Position numbers and translations under genes: made by a program | In this document: positions 33,996-46,965 of the stretch, one piece after another | Position numbering within the stretch: position 1 is the stretch's first letter | Layout: each line of letters begins with the position of its first letter | The notes under the pieces: model-generated | Told to the model about the DNA's origin: nothing | Database searches by the model: none | The model's input: only the letters and a program-made list of their open reading frames with translations | Assembly (NCBI GenBank): GCA_020736575.1 | Contig: JAGPYM010000099.1 | Coordinates: 1 to 57,615 of the forward strand | Direction of reading: 5' to 3' | Source: Thelonectria olida | Lineage: Eukaryota > Ascomycota > Sordariomycetes > Hypocreales > Nectriaceae | DNA: 57,615 nucleotides

Positions 33996-35188
33996 CTAGG
34001 TCAACCAATTGCCTTGCTCGTCTTGCCAACCAAAGTCGACTTCTGTCCATCCATGCAGTGTTCGCTTTCCATCTACCTCGACCCATAAGAGATGGTGAAT
34101 ATTGCAAATTCTGTGCTCTTCAAGCTTGGCGTGTGCGTTATTGATTTTAGCGTTGTCCTCATCATCCAGAGTGATAAGCTTGATATTGCTAACGATACGC
34201 GCCTTGGAGCTGCTCTTTGGAATAACCGTTGTGCCCCGTTGTACGGCCCATGACAGTGAGATGGTAGCCGTTGAGGAGTCGTGCTTTTCGGCAATGCTTT
34301 TGAAAATCTCGTGGTTGAGGATGTGATTCTTGGCCACCTGACTATCTCCCCCGAGGGTACTATAAGAGGGAACACGTTAGTGGACCACGCACAGTGAGAC
34401 AAGAGACAAATTTATCCCATCTGTCTCTCATCTGAGTGTTTCTGACGACTTACCCCCAACCCATGACGTGGATTCCCTTTGACTGACAGTATGGGACCAG
34501 CTTGAGACAAGGATTGAGCGCATGGAGCTCAACCTGGCAGACAGCCGGCACGATAGTCGCGTGCTCGAGAAGGACGCTTAGGGTCTTTTGAGTAAAGTTA
34601 CAGACTCCAATTCCCTTGCATGTAGGGCCGATCAGTTTCTCCATCTGCTTCCACGTCTCGACAAACGTTGGAGATTCGTGGATTCGGAGAATCTTGCCGT
34701 CTGGCGTCGTGGCCCAGGGCCAATGCATGAGAAAGACGTCAATATAGTCAAGAGAGAGGTCATCAAGGGACTTCTGGAGCGCAGTGGCGACGTCATGATG
34801 GTAGTTACCCCAATACTTGGTGACGATGCAGATTTCAGACCGCGGCACGCCGCTATTTCGGACAGCACGACCTACGACCGATTCAATGCCGTAGTACTGC
34901 GCCGTGTCGATGAGGCGATAACCACTCTGAAGAGCGAGAATTATACTGTCCTCGAGAGCCTTCTCGTCTTCGGTTCCAAAACGGCCTAGTACCAGATTAA
35001 GGGGCGAGGCACTTTTGGAAGGCCAAGGGATTACGCACCTTGCCAGCTACCCAGGCCAACCGCAGGCATATATTCGCCTGATCATCAACCATCGTTAGTC
35101 CATGGCTTGTTGTGTCAGTGAAGTATGGATTTAAGAACTGACCATTGTTCAATCTGAACGTCTTGGTGCACTTGGGTACGTCGGTCAT
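33996..35188 (-). CDS. Aldo/keto reductase
   Basis: Four exons, 35188-35143, 35077-35039, 34985-34454 and 34359-33996, give 326 residues. The joined N-terminus reads TFRLNNGEYMPAVGLGSWQ, as expected for the family. The catalytic tetrad is complete: Asp55, Tyr60 (LIDTAQYYG), Lys85 (IVTKYW) and His116 (LMHWP). GVCNFTQKTL and IPKSSSKARIVSN are the usual later motifs; the latter binds the NADPH phosphate. It likely reduces an aldose or similar aldehyde with NADPH in the cytosol. It is divergent to the VOC gene across 602 bp. Confidence 0.9.
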
Positions 35189-35790
35189 TTTGTATCGGGG
35201 GGTGGGGGGTTGCTGGAGAGGGAGCTGCACAACTTTTTAAAACAGTGTGGGCTAAAAGATATGGAGGACCGAGAGCTGTCTCACTGCCTTGATAAGTCTT
35301 TGTTGATTGAAGGCGAAGAGCAGCATGCAGGTTAACAGTGCAATATATGGGAATAGACAATGGTTCATCGGCTCTCTCAAAGACGAAAGCTGGCACGGTA
35401 ACTGGAACTCGCTTACGCAAAGGGCAACATGAATCGGCAGCTGTCTTGCTTAGAGTTCGTCTGGGCATCTTACTGCTGCATCTGCCTCTCCGTCTCCCCT
35501 CCCGTCTCCCCTCCCGTCGCTACCTATTTCCGACAGCCATGAGTCCGTCGCCGCCGCGGCACAGATAGCCGGGTCTCCACCCACTTCCCCGTCCATATAA
35601 CCGGCCGGTACACGCGCTTTCACGGATAGTCAAACCCGAGCCGCCAGACATGTTAGCGATCCCTGCCGTTTATATTGTACCTTCCCCGTTTCAAGATTAC
35701 ATGTAATGTCTTGTGGCTGTCCAAGTGCACTTTCAAGAATCGTTCACGATTTTGGTTCATCTGGCCGAAGAAGAAGAAGAAGAAGAAGCC
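35189..35790. promoter_or_regulatory. Divergent promoter region of the aldo/keto reductase and VOC genes
   Basis: No gene in 602 bp. A GAA microsatellite (35767-35788) sits directly before the VOC start codon, and a C/T-rich stretch covers 35480-35520. Confidence 0.4.
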
Positions 35791-36349
35791 ATGTCGATTG
35801 TGTGTACTCACCAACCTTTGGCCTCACTCACATCACATCGCTGATCATGGTGTCCAGACATACGCTCATCCTATCAACCATGTTGCGGTTTCGGTAAATG
35901 ATATCGAAACCGTCACCAAATGGTATACTGATATCATGGGCTTCAAAACCATTGGTGATCGCATCTTCCACATCAAGCGGTCTGAGAGCCCCGACGCGGC
36001 CATCTTTGCCATTTACGGAGATGCTCTCAACGAAGTCAAGCTGGCTTACATGGCGACGGGTAACGGCGTCGGCTTCGAGGTGTTCCAGTTCCTGGACCCT
36101 GGCTTCAAGAAGAATGACGTCGACTTTGAGTACAACCGAAGTGGCTTCTTTCACATCTGTGTGACAAACCCCGATCCCCATGCGCTGGCTGACAAGGTTG
36201 TCGAGAACGGGGGCGGCAGACTGGGGAAGGGTGTTTTGGTTGCTGGAGGCGCCGCCACTTGTGTGTACGTCAAGGATCCTTGGGGTAACGTCGTTGAAAT
36301 CCTGAACGCGAGCTTCGATCGCATGGCAACCATGGACGTGACCAAGTAA
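35791..36349 (+). CDS. VOC/glyoxalase-fold protein
   Basis: The preferred model has a 9-nt first exon (35791-35799, MSI), a 58-nt intron (GTGTGT..CCAG, branch CTGAT) and exon 2, 35858-36349: 166 residues. The frame is open through the intron, so a longer unspliced N-terminus is possible but lacks family pattern. HPINHVAVSVNDI (first metal-ligand His11), EVFQFLDP, FFHICVTNPD and PWGNVVEIL give the His/Glu metal sites of one VOC domain. It resembles lactoylglutathione lyase-like proteins of unknown substrate. It is the last gene before the RIP tract. Confidence 0.85.
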
Positions 36350-36960
36350 CACCAGGGCAGCTATCGCAAGGGGATACATGCTAAAGAGGAGCTTCGGAAC
36401 AATGTTTTAAAAGAAATAAACAATGCATCTAATACTTTCGTGGGTATGGGGAACGGGTCAGTTCTGCAATATGCTTGTTATTATTCATGGCGTTTTTTAA
36501 AGCTTCAAACTCAGCAACACTTCCCGAGCACTCGGCATTACAGGTACGATTCTACTATCGTGGACCGGTGAGTTCAGAAGTGATCATAACAATGCAACTG
36601 TAGGGACTGGTAGTAGAGGTGGTGAAAATGATGTTGGGCCGTAATATCAAGGTGACATATAACTTTAGGGTATCCCACAACGAAGGCGCCAGTCACTATC
36701 GCCAGTCAACATCAATCATATAAGACTTACTCGATACATTTGGACATCTGACCAGAGATGCCTTCCGCAGTCACTCCCTATTAAGATCTCCTTCACCCCT
36801 AAGGCAAGGCAAGGGCAGCAATGAAAAGGAAAAAGAAAAGACTGTTAGACATCTATTTACCAAAGCCCGCCCTATTAGCGCGCTTAAAGGTAGTTGAGAT
36901 TATTATAAATAAATCTCTCTATATAAAGGAATTCCCGCACTGGGCGCTTGGCACACTTGG
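36350..36960. other. Right edge of the gene island
   Basis: No gene seen. Composition falls into the RIP tract from about 36960. Confidence 0.5.
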
Positions 36961-37604
36961 TGTTAGGGGGTAGTAGTGTCTTAAAAGAAGATTTAGGAAT
37001 TACCTTTTAAAATACAATTTAAATATAGCTATATATACTTATATATATAATAAAAGGTTTATTTTTATAAGTAAATATATTTAAAATTAAGCTAAACTTT
37101 TTAAATTAAAAACTTAAGTTAAAAATAAAAAGAAAAATATAATTAGTTTAATTTTAATAATTAGTAACTAGTTAAATTTAAATAATTTTTATAATACTTT
37201 AAAATTATATATAAAAGAGCTTGCTAATTAGCTTATATTATATTAATATATAAATAATTAAATATAATTAATAGATTTTTAATATTATAAAAGTTAAAAG
37301 CTAGTTTTAAAAGTTAAAATATATTATATTAGCTATTAGTTAATTAATTATAAAACTATATATTATAACTAATTACTTATAAAAGTATTTAATTTAATAT
37401 ATATTTAAAAGTTAAAAGTTTTTCTTTTATAAATAATATAAAATAAAACTAGTTATATAAAATATAAAATATTATAAATAATAATATAAATATTAAATAT
37501 ATTTTATTAATATTAATATATTTAAAATTTTTATTTATTAAAATAAGCCTAGTATTAGTATATAATAAAAGTTAATATAAGTAAAACCTAGCCTTATATT
37601 TATT

Positions 37605-38430
37605 ATAATTTTTATAATTAGTAATTTTTATTATTATATTAACTCTCTTATATATTTTTCTATTTAATTATCTTACTTATTTTTATTATTTTAATTATTT
37701 TTAAACCTATTTAATTTATTTTTAAACTTCTTTTTTTATTTAACCCTTTTAGTCCCTTTTACTTTTTAACTTTTATATATACTTATTTATTTAACCCACT
37801 TTTTATTTTTAAATTTTTCCTTTATAGCTTTTTAAATAACTATTTAAATTATTACTATTATATATAATAGCTTTTAAAGTTATAGCTTTAAGTTATACCC
37901 TTATATTTTTTTAAAAAATAAGAATTATATTAATTAAGTTTATTATTTTTTATTTAATTTAAAAGGCAATTAAATTAGCTAACTTTTCTATTAATAAATT
38001 TAAATTTATTTTTTTATATATTTAATTTTTTAATTAAAATATAATAGCTTAAAAGAACTAAATAAATCTTTTATATTACTTTTAATAATATACTTATATT
38101 AGCTAATATAAGAATATTAAATGTTATAATTATTTAAAATGCTTTTTAAGCTTTTTAATTAAATAAATATATTTAAAAAAATTTATATAACTTAATAAAT
38201 ATTAAGCTTTTATATTAATATTATTTTTTTTAAATTATAATTTATTTAATTAATAAAAAGTTAATTATATTTAATTATATATTATATAATTAATTAAATT
38301 ATATAAATTAAAATTTAAAAAAATAGTATTTTTATATTAAAAGTATAAAATAAAGTTTTTTAAATATGGTTTATTTAATAAGAATTTCTATTTAAAAGCT
38401 AATTATAAATTATATAAAAAGCTATATTAT
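37605..38430 (+). repeat. Fold-back family arm, strongly RIPed copy
   Basis: Runs parallel to 38440-39345 and 48660-49550: same order of attagtaatttttattatt, a C-stretch near 37740, and a terminal ttttttaaata-ggtttatttaa block. It is preceded at 37545-37605 by the reverse complement of the family end. Confidence 0.65.
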
Positions 38431-38439
38431 AATAAATCT

Positions 38440-39345
38440 TTATAATTAGTAATTTTTATTATTATATAAACTCTTAATATATTTTACTATTTAATTACCT
38501 TACTCTATTTCTATTAGTTTAAATGCCCTTAAACTTATTTTAACTTTTTCTAAACTTTCCTTTTTTATTTAACCTTTTTAGCCCCCCCCTACTTTTGAAC
38601 CCTTATATCCATTTAACCTACTTTTTATCTTTAAATTTTCCTTTACAGCCTTTTAAGCAACTATTCAGATTATTGCTACCGCGTATAGTAGCTCCTAGAG
38701 CCACAGCTTATAGGCATCTAATTAGATTATTTTAATAAATTGCTTATTATTATTATTAAAATGGTTTTTTTTTTCCCTTTTAAAAAGTTATATAAGGTTT
38801 TTAACTTCCTATTTAAAAAAGTTATAATAGTATTAATATATATTAGGTCTTTTAATTAGGATCTTATAGCTTAAAATAATTAGATTAATCTTTTAATTAA
38901 TATTTAATAGTATATTTATATTAGGTAGTATAGAAATGTTTAAAAGTTATAACTCCTTTAAGTACCTATTAAAATCTTTGATTAGTTTAATATATTTAAA
39001 GAAATTTATATATTTTAATATATAGTAAGTAGTTATATAGCTTTTATTATCTAATTGGATTATATTATATTTAATTAATAAAAAGTTGGGCATTTTAACT
39101 ATTATATATTATATTATTAGTTAAGTTATATAAACTAGAGTTAAATAGAAAAAATAGGTATTTTTATATTAAAAGCTTAAAATAAGGTTCCTTAAGTAAG
39201 TTTATTTAATAGGGACTTTTATTTTAAAACTAATTGTAAGCCCTATTAAGAAGCTTATTATAATAGATATAAGGCTAGGGTTTAGCTTATATTAACCTCT
39301 ATTATATAGTTAGATTCTTAGCTTTTTTAATAATAATATTATAAT
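38440..39345 (+). repeat. Fold-back family arm, better preserved copy
   Basis: Starts with attagtaatttttattatt, passes taaatgcccttaaac and a cccccccc stretch at 38581, and ends with aagcttattataatagat and ttaacctctattatat near 39300. Closely parallels 45155-46050. Confidence 0.7.
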
Positions 39346-40589
39346 AAATATAAAACTAGGTTTTATTTATATTAATTTTAATTATATATTAATATTAAGC
39401 TTATTTTAATAAATAATATTTATTATAATAAGCTTTCTAATAAAGCTTATAATTAGTTTTAAAATAAAAGTTTTTATTAAATATATTTTATTTAAAAAAC
39501 CTTATTTTAAATGTTTAATATAAAAGTATCTTTATATTTAATTTTAGTTTATATATTAAAAGTTAAAAAGTAAAATAGCTAAAAGGGTTAAATATAAATA
39601 AAAGTTAAAAAATAAATTAAATAAGTTTAAAAATATAAAAGCTAGTTTTTATATAAGCTTAAAATATATAAAATAAAATAATTTAAATATATTTTACTTA
39701 TTAAAAAAATAAAGTTTAATATTAAATTTGTAAAAATATAAGAAATATAATAATATATTTTTTACTTTATATACTTTATTAATTATATTTTTATTTAGGA
39801 TATTTTATGTTTTTTTAAATTAAAATAGCAGACTTATTAATATATACTGCCCTTATTTTAATAGGTAATATCTATTTTAACAAGGCATATAATTCTAAAT
39901 AGAAAAGCATATTAAAATATATAATAATTTAATATATTTCCTAAATCTTTTACTTTTAATTAACTATTAAAATAAAAAGAAATGCATTTATATAAGTATT
40001 TTAAATACTATTAAAAAGAAAAATAATAGAGTTTTTATATAATATATATATTTTTACTTAAAGCTAATAGGACCCAATTTATTATATATAAAAGATAAGA
40101 GTTTTCCTTTTCTTATTTAATTTTATTTCTTTTATTTATATTTATAATAAATATTTAACTAATTAAAACCTTTTTTATATTTTTATAACTATTTAAACTT
40201 GCTAATGTTAAATATTTAATTAGAATTTAAATATCTTTACTTTTTATTTTTTTATTTACTTTTAAAGCTTTTAACTTTTATTTTCTATTATAATACTAAC
40301 CTTTTTAAAAAGCAATTAAGCTTATAGAAATAAGTAAAATAATTAAATATAAAAGTATATAAAAAAGTTAATTTATAAACTTTATAAAAAGATTTATTAT
40401 AATAAATATAAAATTAGGTTTTACTTATATTAGCCTTTATTATATACTAGTATTAGGCTTATTTTTATAAATAATAATAAAAAGTTAATATAATACTAAA
40501 GATTATTAATTATAAAGTATATAATTATATATTTTAAAGCTTATATCTTATATTTAAAATTATAAATAGTATTATAAATTTAAACTATT

Positions 40590-40760
40590 ATTATTAAAAG
40601 ATTATATATATATATAATATATATATAATATATATTTAAAGTAAATATATACTATAGGGGGTATAAGAGCTAAATTATATAATATATAAGTATTAATAAA
40701 AGCTTTAAAATATATTAAAAGAGAAAAGCTTTTTTTTTTTTTAAGTTTATTAATATTATA
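40590..40760 (-). repeat. Inverted, RIP-diverged copy of 55660-55830
   Basis: The reverse complement follows 55660-55830 base for base over about 160 bp, including a TATA-rich run, a ccccctatag/ccccctataat block and tttaatatattttaaagct. Differences are mainly T for C. Confidence 0.75.
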
Positions 40761-40769
40761 ATTAATTAT

Positions 40770-41015
40770 TATTTTTACAATTGGTAATTTTTATTATTAT
40801 ATAAACTCTTAGTATATTTTACTACCTAGTTGCCTTGCTCTATTTTTATAATAAGGTTCCTTAAGTAAGGTTTACTTAGTAGGGACTTTTATTTTAAAAC
40901 TAATTATAAGCCCTATTAAAAAGCTTATTATAATAGATATAAGGCTAGGGTTTAGCTTATATTAACTTTTATTATATATTTTAATTATTAGCTTTTTTAA
41001 TAATAATAATAATTA
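40770..41015 (+). repeat. Short internally deleted fold-back family copy
   Basis: The family start (ttggtaatttttattatt, then tacctagttgccttgctc) is joined almost directly to the arm end (aaggttccttaagtaagg to gctttttt), missing the middle, as at 15371-15610. Confidence 0.68.
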
Positions 41016-41734
41016 ATTGTTATAAGCGTGGCCTAATAGTTATTTTAAGCTACTATTATAAAATATTATAATTTAAAAAGCTCTAACTATTTTAAAAAGT
41101 ATAAGCTATTTAAATAGCTAAAAGGCAATTATAACTTTACTAAACTATTTTAGCTAAGTTTAAAAGATTACAATTTTAAGGAGCTGCTATTTTAAAAAGT
41201 AAGTAGCTATTAGATATTTAAGCCTTTATTAGAACTTAGTTAAAATGCCTTTTTTTTCTATTTTTTTAATATTAAATATTTAATATTAAAGCTATTTTTA
41301 ATTATATAAAACTTAAGTCTAGCCTTTTATATTATTTAATATTTAATATTACCTTTCTTTTTATAAGTAAAATTATAATAAGAAAGCTATATTTTTACTT
41401 TTTTTAATGTTTTTTATTATAAGTAATATTATAATAAAAAAGCTATACTCTAGCCTATTATAACTAATAATATATAAATAAATATAATATTAAAAATAGT
41501 AACTAGCCTTATATTTAATACTATTACTTTTTTATAACAAGTTTATAATATAATAACTATTATAATAGTACTATTATAAGAGTAAGTTTTAAACTTATAA
41601 ATATATTTTATTCCTTTAGAAATTATATTAAAATCCCTTTAATAAATAATACTACTACTAATACTAATAGTAACTATTAAATAAAAAGCTCTTTTAAACC
41701 TATTTAAATTTTTAAATAATTATAATAAGTACTT

Positions 41735-42254
41735 CACACCTTTGGAAGCTATAGCTAGCTAGCTGTTAAAGATAACAATGTCCGTAACTGTCTCCCAAGG
41801 TTATATAACTAGGCTGCGTCTTTAGCCTTCGTCTTCAACCTTCGTCTTCGACCTTCGTCTCTAGTCCTTGAAGGCTGCTACTACAGCTGTTCCAACACGC
41901 CTTTGGAAGCTCTAGCTAGCTGTCTGATGAAGAAGACAGACTAAGGGACCAATTGATTGAACGGTCCCGGTCACCTTGAAGGCTGCCGCTACGGTTGTTC
42001 TAACGCGCCTTTGGAAGCCGTAGCTAGCTAGCTGTTGAAGACGACGATGTCCGTGACAGTCTCTCGAGGTCATGTGACTAGGCTGCGTCTTCAACCTTCG
42101 TCTCTAGTCCTTGAAGGCTGCTGCTACAGTTAATCTAACACACCTTTGGAAGCAGTAGCTAGCTAGCTGTGGAAGACGACGATGTCCCTGACCGTCCTCG
42201 AGGTCATGTGACTAGGCTGCGTCTTTAGCCTTCGTCTTCAACCTTCATCTTTTG
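41735..42254. repeat. Long-unit minisatellite, four copies, not RIPed
   Basis: Copies begin with C(A/G)C(A/G)CCTTTGGAAGC at 41735, 41895, 42004 and 42139. They share tagctagctagctgt, gaagacgacgatgtcc, actaggctgcgtctt and cttgaaggctgc. Unit length varies (160, 109, 135 and about 116 bp). Base composition is near normal inside a tract that is about 85-90% A/T by eye; the first copy shows some C-to-T changes. Confidence 0.82.
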
Positions 42255-43130
42255 TGGCAGTTATCCCTGTTTCCTTGGAAGCTTTGAGCTGCTATTCTGA
42301 CCTTTTGGAAGCTCTAGCTTTTCCTTTCATCTTTTAGGAAATAAACCTTTCCCTGCCTTTCTTTCCCTTTCGAACCTATTAGGAAACTGCTAACAGCCTG
42401 CCTATCAGCTGTCTTGAGGCTTAAGAGCCCTAGGCTCTGGAGCTATCGTTAAGACGCCTAGCCCTTCTTCTAGGTGCTAGGCAGAGCTCTGTTTCTTCCG
42501 CCTTCTTCCCTGCCTAGTTAGCAGCTGGGGGAGGTAGGAGCTGCAGGTCTAGGCTATCTTGGAAGCTAGCTGCCTGCTAGCTAAGCTAGGAGCCCTTGCC
42601 CTAGCTAGCTAGCTAGTTAGCTATTAAAAATGTAAACTATATATGAGAAAACGCCTATTTTAAGGCAACCTTTACTACCTAGCAAGGATCCTATTTTAGG
42701 ATTCACACTCTTAAGTCGAGGCTTAGCTAGCCTAGCTAGCTAGGCTGTCTGAAAATCCGGTCTGTTTTCGACCCGGTTTAAAGACCCTTATCTGATGACC
42801 TAGTTTTTAACCTGGTCTAAAGACCCTAGCCTAATAACTTCAGCCCCCTTTTAAGACCTCCAACTAAGCTATTTTAATAGAGGAATAAGCAGAGGCATTT
42901 AACCTAGGGTCTGTTTTCCTATTTAGTTGTTTGGGCTCTTTAAGCCTTAGCTGCTTGCTAGCTAGCCTTTTATCTGCTAAGGAAGCTGTTAATTTTTTTT
43001 TAAAACCCCCATTGGGGGGTTTTCTATTAGTTGGTCTGTTAGGGAGGTCTGTTAGTTGGAAGGGGTCTGCAGCTGGGGGAGGTCAATTTTATAACAATTT
43101 GGTCAATTTCTAATAGATAAAACTAGAGGG
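42255..43130. other. Non-RIPed block without a gene
   Basis: Mixed composition, rich in gctagctagc words and short repeats (for example around 42595-42620 and 42724-42748). The 60-codon frame at 42931-43113 lacks protein character. A perfect palindrome is at 43002-43023. Confidence 0.5.
43002..43023. repeat. Short G/C palindrome
   Basis: aaaaccccc, 3-4 bp centre, then ggggggtttt: an almost perfect inverted repeat that could form a hairpin. Confidence 0.7.
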
Positions 43131-45154
43131 TTCTAGGTTTATATTAGTAGAGAGATTAGAGTGTTAAGGTCTAAGTAATATAGTAGGTTATTATACTTAG
43201 TAATATACTTTAAAATAAATAAGTATAATTAAGTTATATTAAAAGCTAAGAAAGTTATATTTTATTTAATATATTAAATAAATATATTTATATACTAGGG
43301 TATATTTATAAGTATAATAAAAGTATTTAAAAGTGTTAAAAGTAATAAATATTACTTTATTATTTCTAATTACTTTTATTACTCTTTTTATAATTAGTTT
43401 ATTAATATTATACTTATTTATATATTTAAAAAGTAAGTTATTAGGTTTTATTAAATTAGACTGTCTATTTTAAAGCTTAATTATAAATAAGTTATAATAT
43501 AATATTTCCCTTTTAAAAGTCTTATTTTTAAGGCTGTTTTAAATAAATTATAATATTTAATATTTTTAGTTTATTAAACTTTCTTTTTTTATTTATTATT
43601 ATATTAATATTATATTTAATAGAGATATAAAATATATATTTATATATAAAAGTTATAAAATTAAGTTTTTAACTAAATATATTAATTTATTTAAATTAGA
43701 AATATTATTATATTATTTTATATTTAATATAAGTATTATTATTTAATAAGTATTAGTTTAAATTACTATTTTAAATATATAAAAGCTTATATACCTTATA
43801 ATTAGTTTAGTTTTAAAAGGGCAATTTATAAGTTTTTTATTTTTTAAATATTTTTTAGTATTATATAGCTAACTAATTCCATTTAATTATAAAAATTATT
43901 TAAAAGAAGAAAAAACTTTATTAGTAATATTTAATACTTATAATAAGTTATTTTTCTTTTAAGTATTTTAAAGGCTTATTAAAAGATTATTTAAATACTT
44001 AGGCTTAAATTATAATAGTATTTACTAAATTTAAATAAATAAAAAAAGTAAAAGATTATTTAAAGGAAAAGGTTTACTTATAATAAAAATTATAAAAGTA
44101 AAAGTATTAGAAAGTATTTTAAAAGAGTATTTAAATATTATATTTCTTTTATATATTATAAACTTTAATCCTTCTATTTTATTTATTTTTACTAATAAAA
44201 ATCCTTTGGTAAGTATTATATATAAGTAAGGTATTTTAATAGTTTTTATATATTTTATAATATAGTGTATTTTTTCTATTTTATAAAGTATTTAATTTAT
44301 TTTTTTTCTTTTTATTATATTAAAATTTCTTTTATTTTATACTTTTTAAAGTTTTTAACTTTTATTTTTAAATTATTATTTATTTTAATTATAATTGTTT
44401 CTTTTATTAGTTTAAATAAGAAAATATAAAAGATTAAATAGAGTTTAATTTTTAGTTTTAAGTTTAATTTATAATTATTTTTTAAGATTTTTATTAAAGT
44501 TTTATAAAGTTTAATATATTATAATTAAGTTTTTTATTTAGTTTTTTTATATTAATATTTTTTATAGTAAGGAGTATTATATTTCCTTTTAAAAAAGTTA
44601 ATTTTTTTAACCTTTTTTAATTATAATATTTCTTATATATTTTTAAATAATAGAGAGTTTTATATATATTCTATTATATAAATTCTTAAGTTAATTTAAT
44701 ATAAAAATAGCTACTAGTATAAGTAGTTTATTTTTTAAATTTTATAAGTATTAAAAGTAAATTTAAAATTTAAATAATTTAATATAATTTTAATACTTTT
44801 ATTAATTATGGTATTATAAGCTAATTATACTATTAGTAGCTTTTTAATTTAATTATTTTAAATATAGTTAAAATAATAATAAAAGTAAGTTTTTAAATTT
44901 TAATTTATGTATTTAATTTATTTATTTACTTAAGGTTTTAAGTTATAATTAACTTATAATTTAATTTAACTTTTATTATAAAATACTATTAAAAGTTTAA
45001 AAAAAGAGTAGTTTTTTATTTAAAAGAATTATATTAAATAGTTTATATATACTAATAATATTTTATATAAAATATAAAAAGGTTTTTTTATATTAATTGC
45101 TTTTTAATATAAAATTAAATAAAAAACTTTAATAAGTTTATTAATACTAATTAA

Positions 45155-46965
45155 CTTTACAATTAGTAATTTTTATTATTATATAAACTTTAAATATATC
45201 TTACTACTTAATTGCCTTACTTTATTTTATTAGTTTAAATGCCCTTAAACCCATTTTAACTCTTTTTAAACTTTTCTTTTTTATTTAACCTTTTTAGCCC
45301 CCCACCCCACTTTTTTAACCCTTATATCCACTAGACCCACTTTTGATTTTTAAGTTTTCCTTCCCTTTTAGGCAACTATTTAAATTATTACTATTATATA
45401 TAGCAGCTCTTAAAGCTATAGCTTATAAGTATTTAATTAGATTATTTTAATAAATTGCTTATTATTATTATTAAAATAGTTTTTTCTTTCTCTTTTAAAA
45501 AGTTATATAAGGTTTTTAAATTCCTATTTAAGGAAGTTATAATAATATTAATATATATTAGGTCTTTTAATTAAAATCTTATAATTTAAAATAATTAGAT
45601 TAATTTTTAATTAATATTTAATAGTATATTTATATTAGGTAGTATAAGAATATTAAAAGTTATAACTCTTTTAAATACTTATTAAAATCTCTTATTAGTT
45701 TAATTTATTTAAGGAAATTTATATATTTTAATATATAATAATAGCTATATAATTTCTATTATTTAATTAAATTATATTATATTTAATTTATAAAAAGTTT
45801 GGCATTTTAGCTTTTATATATTATATTATTAGTTAGATTATATATACTAGAGTTAAATAGAAAGGTATTTTTATATTAAAAGCTTAAAATAAGGTTTTTT
45901 AAATAAGGTTTATTTAATAGAAACTTTTATTTTAAAACTAATTATAAGCTCTATTAAAAAGCTTATTATAATAAATATAAGGCTAGGGCTTAGCTTATAT
46001 TAACTTCTATTATATGTTTAAATTATTAGCTTTTTTAATAATAATTAATATTAATTAAAATACTATTATAAGTTATTATTATTAAAAAGCTAATAATTTA
46101 AGTATATAATAAAAGTTAATATAAGCTAAGCCCTAGCCTTATATCTATTATAATAAGCTTTTTAATAGGGCTTATAATTAGTTTTAAAATAAAAGTTTCT
46201 ATTAAATAAACCTTATTTAAAAAATTTTATTTTAAGCTTTTAATATAAAAATACCTTTCTATTTAACTCTAATTTATATAATTTAACCAATAATATAATA
46301 TATAACTATTAAAATGCCTAACTTCTTATTAATTAAATATAATATAATTTAATTAAATAATAAAAGCTATATAGCTACTTACTATATATTAAAATATATA
46401 GATCTTTCTAAATATATTAAGCTAATAAAAGACTTTAATAGGCATTTGAAAGAGTTATAACTCCTAGGTATTTATATATTACCTAATATAAATATACTAT
46501 TAAATATTAATTAAAAAATTAATTTAATTATTTTAAGTTATAAGATTCTAATTAAAAGACTTAATATATATTAATACTATTATAACTTTTTAAATAAAAA
46601 GTTGAAAACCTTATATAACTTTTTAAAAGGAAAAGAAAAAACTATTTTAATAATAATAATAAGCAATTTATTAAAATAATTTAATTAAATACTTATAAGT
46701 TATAACTTTAAAAGCTATTATATATAATAGTAATAATTTAAATAGTTATTTAAAAGGCTATAAAAGAAAATTTAAAAATATAAAGTGGGTTATATAAATA
46801 TAAGGGTTAAAAAGGTAGGGGGCTAAAAAGGTTAAATAAAAAAGGAAAGTTTAAAAAAGGTTAAAATAGGTTTAAGGGCATTTAAACTAATAGAAATAAA
46901 ATAAGGCAATTAAATAGTAAAATATATTAAAAAGTTTATATAATAATAAAAATTATTAATTATAA
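45155..46965. repeat. 1.8 kb inverted repeat (two fold-back arms head to head)
   Basis: The left arm, 45155-46050, starts with attagtaatttttattatt and ends at gcttttttaataataatt. The right arm, 46075-46965, is its reverse complement through to aaaattattaattat. Landmarks mirror each other: ccccccaccccac at 45299 against gtagggggc at 46818, and aagcttattataataaat at 45958 against the reverse at about 46155. Arms are about 0.9 kb with a centre near 46062. No coding remnant. Confidence 0.75.

Larger units (their letters stand above)
36961..41734. repeat. A+T-rich RIP-degraded tract with fold-back copies
   Basis: Nearly pure A/T with stops in all frames. Several parallel copies of one repeat family can be followed in it (separate entries). 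No gene. Confidence 0.85.

Noticed and set aside
16129..36349. Classic secondary-metabolite cluster
   Set aside because: No PKS, NRPS, terpene synthase, DMATS or P450 is present. A Dabb protein alone is not enough.
42931..43113. 60-codon plus-strand frame in the un-RIPed block
   Set aside because: Crosses a G/C palindrome and low-complexity DNA, with no protein character.
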